From AWTP1-13 sp963840075 (lineage in GTDB: Bacteria; Pseudomonadota; Alphaproteobacteria; Rhizobiales; Hyphomicrobiaceae): a stretch of DNA of 64,000 nt. How positions within the stretch are numbered: position 1 is the first letter of the stretch; each line of letters starts with the position of its first letter. This document shows, in pieces, positions 9,169 through 16,628 of this stretch. The translations under genes were made by a program, and so were the position numbers. The stretch lies in assembly GCA_963840075.1 (NCBI GenBank), contig CAWIXS010000022.1, positions 1 to 64,000 of the forward strand, written 5' to 3'. Below the pieces are notes generated by a model that searched no databases, was not told the DNA's origin, and was given only the letters and a program-made list of their open reading frames with translations.

Positions 9169-10716
9169 TCACCGGTCTCGATCTGTTACGGCGGCCCCGG
9201 CAGGCGCCGCAATCGGACCTGCACGCGACTTGCGGCGACTATCCAGCAGCCAAGTCACGGCAGGCCACAGCAGCAGGATCACACCGAGCGTCATTATTGA
9301 TCCCACCAGCCAATTTGCCCAGAAAATACTCAGATCGCCCTGTGACGACAGCATCGACTGCCGGAAAGATTCCTCGGCCTTGTCGCCGAGCACGATCGCG
9401 AGGACCAGCGGCGGCAGCGGATAGCCGAGCTTCGTGAAGACGTAGCCCACCACGCCGAATGCGAGCATCAACCAAACGTCGAACATGCTGTTGTGCACGG
9501 TAAAGGCGCCGACCGCGCAGATGACGAGGATGATGGGAGCGATGATCGAGAACGGCACCCGCAGAATCGCGGCGAACAGGGGCACACAGGTAAGGACCAC
9601 GATGAGCCCAACGATATTGCCGAGGTACATCGATGCGATAAGTCCCCACACGAAATCCTTCTGCTCGACAAACAGCATCGGCCCCGGCTGCAACCCCCAG
9701 ATCATCAGGCCGCCCAGCAGCACAGCGGCGGTCGGCGAACCTGGAATGCCAAGGGTGAGCATTGGCAACAATGCGCTTGTCCCCGCGGCATGAGCGGCCG
9801 TTTCGGGGGCAACTACGCCTTCTATTTCGCCTTTGCCAAAATTGTCACCGCGCTTTGAGAAGCGCTTGGCGAGACCGTAGCTCATGAAGGAGGCAGGCGT
9901 GGCTCCACCCGGGGTGATGCCCATCCAGCAGCCAACGATACAGCTGCGAATAGAGGTGACCCAGAACTTCAGAAGCTTTTTCCAGGTCTGCAGCACCGCA
10001 TCGACCCGCAGCTTGGCATGACTGCCGGAGAACCTCAGGCCGCTTTCCATGGACGAGAGGATTTCGCCGATGCCGAACAGGCCGATCACCGCAATCAGGA
10101 AATCGAAGCCCACGAGCAGCTGCTCGTAGCCAAAGGTCATCCGCAGCGTTCCGGTCACGGCGTCGAGACCAACGGAGCTCAGGGCAAAGCCGAGGCACAT
10201 CGACGCCAGCACCTTGAAGGGCGAGCCCCTTCCCATCCCAACGAAGCTGGCAAACGTAAGGAAGAAGACCGAAAAGAACTCGGCCGGCCCGAATTGCAAT
10301 GCGAACCTCGCAACCACGGGCGCCAGGAACGTAATGACCAACACCGCAACCAATGCGCCCACGAAAGATGACGTGAAGGCGGCAGTCAATGCTTCATCGG
10401 CCCTGCCCTGCTGGGCCATGGGGTGGCCGTCAAAGGTCGTCGCTACCGACCATGGCTCGCCTGGAATGTTGAAGAGGATCGAGGTTATGGCCCCGCCGAA
10501 CAGCGCGCCCCAGTAGATGCAGGAAAGCATGATGATCGCTGACGTAGGCGGCATGGCAAACGTCAGCGGGAGCAGGATGGCTACGCCGTTTGCGCCGCCG
10601 AGGCCGGGAAGCACACCAATGATGACGCCGAGCAAGATGCCGACGAACATCAAGGCGAGATTGTACCAGGAGAGCGCGACCCGAAAGCCGCCGATCAGGG
10701 AGTTGATCTCGTCCAC
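9169..10716 (-). CDS. tctA: TTT transporter large membrane subunit TctA
   Basis: A 515-residue protein with about 12 membrane segments, the transport channel of the TTT system. The two conserved TctA motifs are present: GVLPGLGGANGVAILLPLTF near residue 35 and GIPGSPTAAVLLGGLMIWGL near 325, plus GITPGGATPASFMSYGLAK. The start is GTG (10716), preceded by GGAAGG. It heads the leftward tctA-tctC-tctB set; the tctC-in-the-middle order is less usual than tctC first. Its promoter must lie in the 10.72-11.03 kb interval shared with the divergent GntR gene. Confidence 0.93.
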   Translation of the reverse strand: MDEINSLIGGFRVALSWYNLALMFVGILLGVIIGVLPGLGGANGVAILLPLTFAMPPTSAIIMLSCIYWGALFGGAITSILFNIPGEPWSVATTFDGHPMAQQGRADEALTAAFTSSFVGALVAVLVITFLAPVVARFALQFGPAEFFSVFFLTFASFVGMGRGSPFKVLASMCLGFALSSVGLDAVTGTLRMTFGYEQLLVGFDFLIAVIGLFGIGEILSSMESGLRFSGSHAKLRVDAVLQTWKKLLKFWVTSIRSCIVGCWMGITPGGATPASFMSYGLAKRFSKRGDNFGKGEIEGVVAPETAAHAAGTSALLPMLTLGIPGSPTAAVLLGGLMIWGLQPGPMLFVEQKDFVWGLIASMYLGNIVGLIVVLTCVPLFAAILRVPFSIIAPIILVICAVGAFTVHNSMFDVWLMLAFGVVGYVFTKLGYPLPPLVLAIVLGDKAEESFRQSMLSSQGDLSIFWANWLVGSIMTLGVILLLWPAVTWLLDSRRKSRAGPIAAPAGAAVTDRDR

Positions 10717-10955
10717 GCGTACGCCTTCCCCACGTTTCCTGACGCGGCAGTGGGAACAGTGTTGGATCCTTGCCCTTCGTTCTGCGCGCCAGTCCCTACT
10801 TTGTGCATCTTGGTGGTCCTGCGCAACAAAACATTTGGGCAGGCCGCGTCTCGCGAGTTATTGTGTGTTAGCTGATCATTCGTGAACACCTTCTCGTGGG
10901 GGGCGGGATGACGCCGAATGGTGGGCAGACACCGCGCTTGTTGTTTGATGAGGCA

Positions 10956-10974
10956 CTGGTGTATAGTATACCAG
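10956..10974. promoter_or_regulatory. Candidate GntR/FadR-type operator palindrome
   Basis: The 19-bp sequence CTGGTGTATAGTATACCAG is a near-perfect inverted repeat: arms CTGGT and ACCAG match exactly and the TA pairs inside also mirror. FadR-subfamily (FCD) GntR regulators bind sites with TGGT...ACCA ends, and the gene for such a regulator starts 60 bp to the right. The site lies between the divergent tctA and gntR genes and could control both. Function is inferred from symmetry and position only. Confidence 0.6.
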
Positions 10975-11033
10975 AACGGCACGGCACTGTCTCCTGCGAT
11001 TGAGTGGCTTGCTGGCGCATACTTAGGTCTAAC

Positions 11034-11720
11034 GTGGTGGACTCGCAGCTCAAGATTGCGCCGATCAGCGAAGGCCTGAGCCTGAAGGCGCGCGCCTACG
11101 AGGCGCTAAAGGCCGCCATCACGAACATGAACATCTATGCCGACGACGCCGAGTTGCGGCTCGACGAGCGCGACTTGTCGCAGCGGTTCGGCGTGAGCCG
11201 GACGCCGCTGCGCGAGGCGCTGGCGCAGCTCGACCAGGAGGGTCTCGTCAGGATCGTGGCGCGCCGCGGCATCTTTATCGTGCGCAAGACCAAGGCCGAG
11301 GTCCTCGACATGATCACGGTGTGGGCGGCGCTCGAGAGCATGGCGGCACGCCTTGCCACCAAGGAGGCAAGCGGGCGCGAGCTGGCGGGCCTGCACACCC
11401 TCGTCGACCAGTTCTCGCAGGACAAGATCGCCACCAAGATGGGCGAGTACTCGGACGCCAACATCAAGTTCCATCAGGCGATCATCGCGCTTGGCAAATG
11501 CCCGCTGATCGCGGAGATCACCGACGGTCTGTTCTTCCACGTGCGCTCGATCCGCCAGCGCACGATCTTCGAGCAGGACCGCGCCAAGCGCTCGATCGTC
11601 GATCACAAGGAGATCATCGCCGCACTCGAGGCGCGCGACACCGAGCGTGCGGAGCGCCTGGTGCGCGAGCACACGTTGCGGTTGAGAGACCACGTCGACC
11701 GCTTCGTCTCGCTGAATTGA
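11034..11720 (+). CDS. GntR-family (FCD domain) transcriptional regulator
   Basis: A 228-residue regulator. The N-terminal winged helix spans about residues 12-80 and includes LRLDERDLSQRFGVSRTPLREALAQLDQEGLV, the classic GntR recognition helix. A C-terminal all-helical FCD ligand domain follows, with potential metal/ligand histidines in FHQAI, HVRS and HKEI. There are GTG starts at 11004, 11034 and 11037; 11034 is preferred because AGGT precedes it and it trims a non-conserved N-terminus. It diverges from tctACB and is followed after about 190 bp by oxc, so it probably senses oxalate or a related acid and controls both. Confidence 0.9.
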   Translation: MVDSQLKIAPISEGLSLKARAYEALKAAITNMNIYADDAELRLDERDLSQRFGVSRTPLREALAQLDQEGLVRIVARRGIFIVRKTKAEVLDMITVWAALESMAARLATKEASGRELAGLHTLVDQFSQDKIATKMGEYSDANIKFHQAIIALGKCPLIAEITDGLFFHVRSIRQRTIFEQDRAKRSIVDHKEIIAALEARDTERAERLVREHTLRLRDHVDRFVSLN

Positions 11721-11914
11721 CCAGGACAAAGCGACACAAGCGCGCGCGAATGCGGCTCAACAAGGGTTGCCCATGGTGACTGACAGCACGGTGATGGGGG
11801 AAACGAGGAATGCCAGGGCGGTTTTGGGCGTGGGCCAGCGGCCGGTCGCGGCCTCCGCGCCCTGAGACGAACAGCCGGGCCGACGGCGAAAAACACAGCG
11901 GGAAAGGGAGCGAG

Positions 11915-13654
11915 ATGTCCGCAGCAGCACAAGGCGTCGATACCAGAGCAGGGGCAGAGCAGGAGCTGACCGACGGCTTCCACCTCGTCATCGACGCGCT
12001 CAAGCTCAACGGCATCGACACGATCTACGGCGTGCCGGGCATCCCGATCACCGACTTCGGCCGCATGGCGCAGGCCGCCGGCATGCGCGTCATCTCGTTC
12101 CGGCACGAGCAGAACGCCGGCAACGCCGCGGCCATCGCCGGCTTCCTCAACAAGAAGCCCGGCATCTGCCTCACCGTCTCGGCGCCCGGCTTCCTCAACG
12201 GGCTGACCGCGCTCGCCAACGCCACCACCAACTGCTTCCCGATGATCCTGATCTCGGGCTCGTCGGAGCGCGAGATCGTCGACCTGCAGCAGGGCGACTA
12301 CGAGGAGATGGACCAGCTGGCGATCGCCAAGCCGCTCTGCAAGGCCGCCTTTCGCGTGCTGCATGCCGCCGACATCGGCATCGGCGTCGCGCGCGCGATC
12401 CGCGCAGCCGTCTCGGGCCGTCCGGGTGGCGTCTATCTCGACCTGCCGGCGAAGCTGTTCGCCCAGGTGATGAACGCGGACGCCGGGCAGAAGTCGCTCG
12501 TCAAGGTCGTCGATGCAGCGCCGGCGCAGATCCCGGCACCGGCCTCGGTCAGGCGGGCGCTCGATCTCCTCAAGGGCGCCAAGCGGCCCCTCATCATCCT
12601 CGGCAAGGGTGCGGCCTACGCGCAGGCCGACGATGCCATCCGTGCGCTCGTCGAGAAGAGCGGCATCCCGTTCCTGCCGATGAGCATGGCCAAGGGCCTG
12701 CTGCCCGACACGCATCCGCAGTGCGCGGGTGCGGCGCGCTCCACGGTGCTGAAAGACTCCGACGTTGTCATGCTGATCGGCGCCCGCCTCAACTGGCTGC
12801 TGTCGCACGGCAAAGGCAAGACCTGGGGCGATCCGCACTCCAAGACGTTCATCCAGGTCGACATCGAGCCCAGGGAGATGGACTCGAACGTGGCGATCAC
12901 CGCTCCGCTGGTCGGCGACATCGGCTCGTGCGTCTTCGCGCTGGTCGAGGGCATGGGTGCCAGCTGGCCCGCGGCCCCGGCCGATTGGACCAATACCGTC
13001 AAGGCCAAGCGCGAGGAGAACGTCGCCAAGATGGCGCCGCGCCTCATGAAGAACTCGGCGCCGATGGACTTCCACGGCGCGCTGGGCGCGCTGCGCGCCG
13101 TCGTCAAGGAGCGCCCCGACGCCATCCTCGTCAACGAGGGCGCCAACACGCTCGACCTCGCGCGCGGCGTCATCGACATGTACCAGCCGCGCAAGCGCCT
13201 CGACGTCGGCACCTGGGGCGTGATGGGCATCGGCATGGGCTTCGCTGTCGGGGCGGCGGTCGAGACCGGCAAGCCGGTGCTGGCCGTCGTCGGCGACAGC
13301 GCCTTCGGCTTCTCCGGCATGGAGGTGGAGACCATCTGCCGCTACAAGCTCCCCGTGTGCGTCGTGGTCTTCAACAACGACGGCATCTATCGCGGCACCG
13401 ACGTCAATCCATCGGGCGGCGCGGATCCTGCAACGACGGTGTTCGTCAAGGGCTCGCGCTACGACCGGATGATGGAGGCGTTCGGCGGCGCCGGCGCCCA
13501 CGTGACCACGCCCGACGAGCTGCGCCGCGCGGTGACCGAGGCGATGGCCTCCGGCAGGCCGACCCTCATCAACGCCGTGATCGATCCTGCGGCCGGCAGC
13601 GAGAGCGGCAGGATCGGCAATCTGAACCCGCAGAGCGTGCTGAAGAAGAAGTAG
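11915..13654 (+). CDS. oxc: Oxalyl-CoA decarboxylase
   Basis: Thiamine-diphosphate enzyme converting oxalyl-CoA to formyl-CoA and CO2. From the ATG at 11915, preceded by GGAAAGGGAG, the product is 579 residues, close to characterised Oxc. Visible are YGVPGIPITDFGRMAQ with the following FRHEQNAGNAAAIAGF, which holds the cofactor-activating glutamate, and ISGSSEREIVDLQQGDYEE, characteristic of Oxc. Further on are GTWGVMGIGMGFAVGAA and the ThDP/Mg motif GDSAFGFSGMEVETICRYK ending at NND. It is followed after 96 bp by frc; together they run the cytosolic CoA cycle of oxalate degradation. Confidence 0.96.
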   Translation: MSAAAQGVDTRAGAEQELTDGFHLVIDALKLNGIDTIYGVPGIPITDFGRMAQAAGMRVISFRHEQNAGNAAAIAGFLNKKPGICLTVSAPGFLNGLTALANATTNCFPMILISGSSEREIVDLQQGDYEEMDQLAIAKPLCKAAFRVLHAADIGIGVARAIRAAVSGRPGGVYLDLPAKLFAQVMNADAGQKSLVKVVDAAPAQIPAPASVRRALDLLKGAKRPLIILGKGAAYAQADDAIRALVEKSGIPFLPMSMAKGLLPDTHPQCAGAARSTVLKDSDVVMLIGARLNWLLSHGKGKTWGDPHSKTFIQVDIEPREMDSNVAITAPLVGDIGSCVFALVEGMGASWPAAPADWTNTVKAKREENVAKMAPRLMKNSAPMDFHGALGALRAVVKERPDAILVNEGANTLDLARGVIDMYQPRKRLDVGTWGVMGIGMGFAVGAAVETGKPVLAVVGDSAFGFSGMEVETICRYKLPVCVVVFNNDGIYRGTDVNPSGGADPATTVFVKGSRYDRMMEAFGGAGAHVTTPDELRRAVTEAMASGRPTLINAVIDPAAGSESGRIGNLNPQSVLKKK

Positions 13655-13750
13655 GGCGGGAACGGACGGGCTGGGAGATCGTCGATGACGTGGTTCGACA
13701 GGTTGAGAGGAAAGCCGAGAGGCGAAGCGAATGCGACAAGGGAGACCGTA

Positions 13751-15031
13751 ATGGGTAAGGCACTCGAAGGCGTCAAGATCCTGGACATGAGCCACGTGCA
13801 GGCGGGTCCGACCTGCACGCAGCTGCTCGCCTGGTTCGGCGCCGACGTGATCAAGGTCGAGCGCCCCGGCGTCGGCGACATCACGCGCGGCCAGCTGCGC
13901 GACGTCCCCAACGCGGACAGCCTCTACTTCACGATGCTGAACCACAACAAGCGCTCCATCACGCTCGACACCAAGAACCCCAAGGGCAAGGAGGTGCTGG
14001 AGCGCCTGATCAAGACCTGCGACGTGCTGGTGGAAAATTTCGGCCCCGGCGTGCTCGACCGCATGGGCTACACCTGGGAGCGCATCCAGGAGCTCAACCC
14101 GCGCATGATCTACGCCTCCATCAAGGGCTTCGGGCCGGGCCCCTACGCGGACTGCAAGGTCTACGAGAACGTCGCGCAGTGCACGGGCGGCGCCGCCTCC
14201 ACCACCGGCTTCCGCGACGGCCCGCCGCTGGTGACGGGCGCGCAGATCGGCGACTCCGGCACCGGGCTGCATCTGGGCTTCGGCATCGTCACCGCGCTCT
14301 ACCACCGCACCCAGACCGGCAAGGGCCAGCGCGTGACGGTGGCCATGCAGGACGGCGTCCTGAACCTCTGCCGCGTCAAGATGCGCGACCAGCAGCGCCT
14401 GGCACACGGGCCGCTCACCGAGTACAGCCAGCACGGCGAGGGCGTCCCCTTCGGCGCGGCGGTGCCGCGTGCCGGCAACGACTCGGGCGGCGGCCAGCCC
14501 GGCCGCATCCTGAAATGCAAGGGCTGGGAGACCGACCCCGACGCCTACATCTACTTCATCACCCAGGCGCCGGTATGGGAGGCGATCTGCGACGTGATCG
14601 GCGAGCCCGGCTGGAAAACGCACGCCGATTATGCCAAGCCGCCGGCGCGCCTGCCGCGGCTGAACGAGGTCTTCGCCCGCATCGAGCAGTGGACCATGAC
14701 CAAGACCAAGTTCGAGGCCATGGAGATCCTCAACGAGTACGACATCCCCTGCGGGCCGATCCTGTCGATGAAGGAGCTGGCGGAGGACAAGTCGCTGTTT
14801 GCCACGGGGACCATGGTCGAGGTTGATCATCCGACCCGCGGCAAGTACCTCTCCGTTGGCAACCCGATCAAGCTGTCCGCCAGCGCGTCGGAGGTGAAAC
14901 GTTCCCCGCTGCTGGGCGAGCACACCGAGGAGGTGCTGCGCGATGTGCTCGGCTACTCCGCGCAGGAGATCGCGGCGATCAAGGCTGCGGGCGCCACCGA
15001 GCCGGCGCCGAAGAAAGCCGCGGCGGAATGA
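13751..15031 (+). CDS. frc: Formyl-CoA:oxalate CoA-transferase
   Basis: Class III CoA-transferase moving CoA from formyl-CoA to oxalate, giving oxalyl-CoA for Oxc and free formate. The start at 13751 (AAGGGAG six bases upstream) gives 426 residues, nearly the length of the Oxalobacter enzyme; an upstream in-frame ATG adds 22 non-conserved residues. The catalytic aspartate is Asp168 in AQIGDSGTG, which forms the aspartyl-CoA thioester. The mobile glycine loop appears as SGGGQPG and the N-terminal fold as LDMSHVQAGPTCTQLLAWFG. The gene is in line with oxc and fhs, consistent with an oxalotrophy operon. Confidence 0.96.
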   Translation: MGKALEGVKILDMSHVQAGPTCTQLLAWFGADVIKVERPGVGDITRGQLRDVPNADSLYFTMLNHNKRSITLDTKNPKGKEVLERLIKTCDVLVENFGPGVLDRMGYTWERIQELNPRMIYASIKGFGPGPYADCKVYENVAQCTGGAASTTGFRDGPPLVTGAQIGDSGTGLHLGFGIVTALYHRTQTGKGQRVTVAMQDGVLNLCRVKMRDQQRLAHGPLTEYSQHGEGVPFGAAVPRAGNDSGGGQPGRILKCKGWETDPDAYIYFITQAPVWEAICDVIGEPGWKTHADYAKPPARLPRLNEVFARIEQWTMTKTKFEAMEILNEYDIPCGPILSMKELAEDKSLFATGTMVEVDHPTRGKYLSVGNPIKLSASASEVKRSPLLGEHTEEVLRDVLGYSAQEIAAIKAAGATEPAPKKAAAE

Positions 15032-15050
15032 CGGCCGAGTGATTATGAGC

Positions 15051-15128
15051 TGGCGTGGATGCCCGCCTTCGCGGGCATGACGCCAAGGGCGTGTGCAGCG
15101 TCACCCCCGCGAAGGCGGGGGCCCACGC
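15051..15128. repeat. Pair of family B palindromes, left of the GIY-YIG gene
   Basis: Two GC-rich stem-loop units face each other. One is GGCGTGGATGCCCGCCTTCG with its arm GCGGGCATGACGCC (15052-15084); the other is an inverted relative, GTCACCCCCGCGAAGGCGGG followed by GGCCCACGC (15100-15127). Units with the same core CCCGCCTKCGCGGG recur right of the GIY-YIG gene at 15521-15628. Confidence 0.8.
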
Positions 15129-15152
15129 AAGCAGGGGCAGCGAGCCGACAAA

Positions 15153-15518
15153 ATGCCGATCCCGCGTCCGCCCAAGCAGCCATGCGTCTATATTCTCGCG
15201 AGCAAGCGGGATGGCGTTCTTTACACCGGAGTGACCAGCAATCTCGCTGATCGTGTCAACCTCCACAAACAGGACCTGATCGAGGGCTTCACCAAGAAGT
15301 ATGGTGTGCACATTCTGGTCTATTACGAGATGCATCGCACGATGCCCGATGCAATCCGCCGCGAGAAACAGCTGAAGAAATGGAACCGCGCATGGAAGGT
15401 CCGGCTCATCGAGCAGCTCAAGCCGGAGTGGCGTGACCTGTGGCTCGAGACTGGCGAAGTACTGATGAATGGCGTGGGCGGGCAGGAGCCGCCGGATGAG
15501 AACGTCGAGAGGATCTAG
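15153..15518 (+). CDS. GIY-YIG family nuclease-like protein
   Basis: A 121-residue single-domain protein of the UPF0213/YhbQ-like GIY-YIG group. The defining motif appears as CVYILASK followed by LYTGVTSNLADRV (Tyr, Tyr, Gly and Arg of the active site), and the metal-binding glutamate lies in AIRREKQLKKWNRAWKVRLI. GIY-YIG domains nick or cleave DNA; the role of these free-standing bacterial forms is unknown. The start is uncertain: an ATG at 15093 would lie inside the left palindrome, so 15153 is preferred. The gene interrupts the oxalate/formate gene set and is bracketed on both sides by convergent palindrome pairs, suggesting it arrived as a unit. Confidence 0.88.
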   Translation: MPIPRPPKQPCVYILASKRDGVLYTGVTSNLADRVNLHKQDLIEGFTKKYGVHILVYYEMHRTMPDAIRREKQLKKWNRAWKVRLIEQLKPEWRDLWLETGEVLMNGVGGQEPPDENVERI

Positions 15519-15520
15519 GC

Positions 15521-15628
15521 TGGCGTGGGTCCCCGCCTGCGCGGGGATGACGCCCTTCCCCGCCTTCGCGGGGATGACGCCCTTGGCGGGGATGGCGTCA
15601 TGCCCGCGCAGGCGGGCATCCACGCAAG
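15521..15628. repeat. Family B palindromes, right of the GIY-YIG gene
   Basis: Three units lie here: GGCGTGGGTCCCCGCCTGCG with arm CGGGGATGACG (15522-15552), a shorter CCCCGCCTTCGCGGGGATGA copy (about 15558-15578), and an inverted unit GCGTCATGCCCGCGCAGGCG followed by GGCATCCACGC (15596-15626). They mirror the pair left of the GIY-YIG gene. Confidence 0.8.
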
Positions 15629-15657
15629 CCTCAGTGTAAGGAACCGAGGAACAACAG

Positions 15658-16590
15658 ATGCGTATTGTCGTGCATGGGCAGGAAGCCTTCGGCAAGGCCG
15701 TGCTCGAGAAGCTGTTGGAGCGCAAGGAGAACGTGGTCGCGGTGTTCTGCGCGCCCGACAAGGCGGGCCGGGCCGAGGACCCGCTCAAGGTGCTCGCGCG
15801 CGAGAAGGGCCTTCCCGTGCATCAGCCGAAGAGCTGGAAGGCGCCGGAAGCGCTGGAGCTGATGAAGTCCACCAGCGCCGACCTGTGCGTCATGGCCTAC
15901 GTGACGCTGTTCGTGCCGCAGCCGGTGCTCGACGCACCCAGGCTCGGCACCATCCAGTACCACCCCTCGCTGCTCCCTCTGCACCGCGGGCCGTCGTCGA
16001 TCAACTGGCCGATCGCCATGGGCAGGACCGAGACCGGGCTCTCGATCTTCTGGCCGGACGAAGGGCTCGATGAGGGGCCGATCCTGCTGCAGAAGAAGGT
16101 GGAGATCGGCCCCGACGAGACGCTGGGCGACGTCTACTTCAAGAAGCTGTTCCCGCTCGGTGTCGATGCCATGCTGGAGGCGGTCGATCTGGTGCGGGCG
16201 GGCAAGGCGCCGAAGGTCGCGCAGGACCACTCCAAGAAGACCTACGAGAGCTGGTTCAAGAAGGACATCGCCGAGATCGACTGGGCCAAGCCCGTGGCCG
16301 AGGTCTACAACCTGATCCGTGCCGCCAATCCGGCGCCCGGCGCCTGGGGCACCATCAAGGGCGCCAAGGTCGACATCTTCGACAGCGCCAAGGCCGCCGG
16401 CACCGGCAAGCCAGGCGAGGTGCTTTCGGTCGGCGATCAAGGCATCACCGTCGCCGCCGGCGGCGGGGCCGTGCTTGCCAAGCGCGTGCGCGGCGGCGAC
16501 GGCAAGAAGATCGCGGCTGCCGAGTGGGCCGCGTCCGCGGGCGTCAAGGCCGGCGATGCGTTCGACAAGCCCGCACCGAAATCCAACTGA
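15658..16590 (+). CDS. Formyltransferase/10-formyl-THF hydrolase-like protein (free-standing)
   Basis: A 310-residue protein with the two-domain architecture of methionyl-tRNA formyltransferase. Its closest visible resemblance is to the N-terminal hydrolase domain of 10-formyltetrahydrofolate dehydrogenase (ALDH1L): YHPSLLPLHRGPSSINW (residues 101-117), FWPDEGLDEGPILLQ (131-145) and the C-terminal PGAW motif. His102 and Asp138 match the catalytic His106 and Asp142 of that enzyme; the asparagine of the tRNA formyltransferase triad is Gln100 here. No dehydrogenase part follows. It lies between frc and fhs and its stop overlaps an ATG (TGATG) leading into fhs. It could hydrolyse formyl-THF, or move formyl groups between THF and another carrier such as CoA. 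Confidence 0.85.
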   Translation: MRIVVHGQEAFGKAVLEKLLERKENVVAVFCAPDKAGRAEDPLKVLAREKGLPVHQPKSWKAPEALELMKSTSADLCVMAYVTLFVPQPVLDAPRLGTIQYHPSLLPLHRGPSSINWPIAMGRTETGLSIFWPDEGLDEGPILLQKKVEIGPDETLGDVYFKKLFPLGVDAMLEAVDLVRAGKAPKVAQDHSKKTYESWFKKDIAEIDWAKPVAEVYNLIRAANPAPGAWGTIKGAKVDIFDSAKAAGTGKPGEVLSVGDQGITVAAGGGAVLAKRVRGGDGKKIAAAEWAASAGVKAGDAFDKPAPKSN

Positions 16591-16628
16591 TGTTCAAACG
16601 TCTGCGCGAGATCGCCGGAGGGAAGAGT

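Noticed and set aside
11603..14923. Very long minus-strand open frame opposite gntR, oxc and frc
   Set aside because: It is antisense to three well-supported genes, is rich in Arg, Ala, Gly, His and Asp as expected of mirror frames in GC-rich DNA, and shows no domain.
15051..15628. Possible CRISPR array from the clustered palindromes
   Set aside because: Units are inverted as well as direct, spacing is irregular, there are no uniform spacers and no cas genes.
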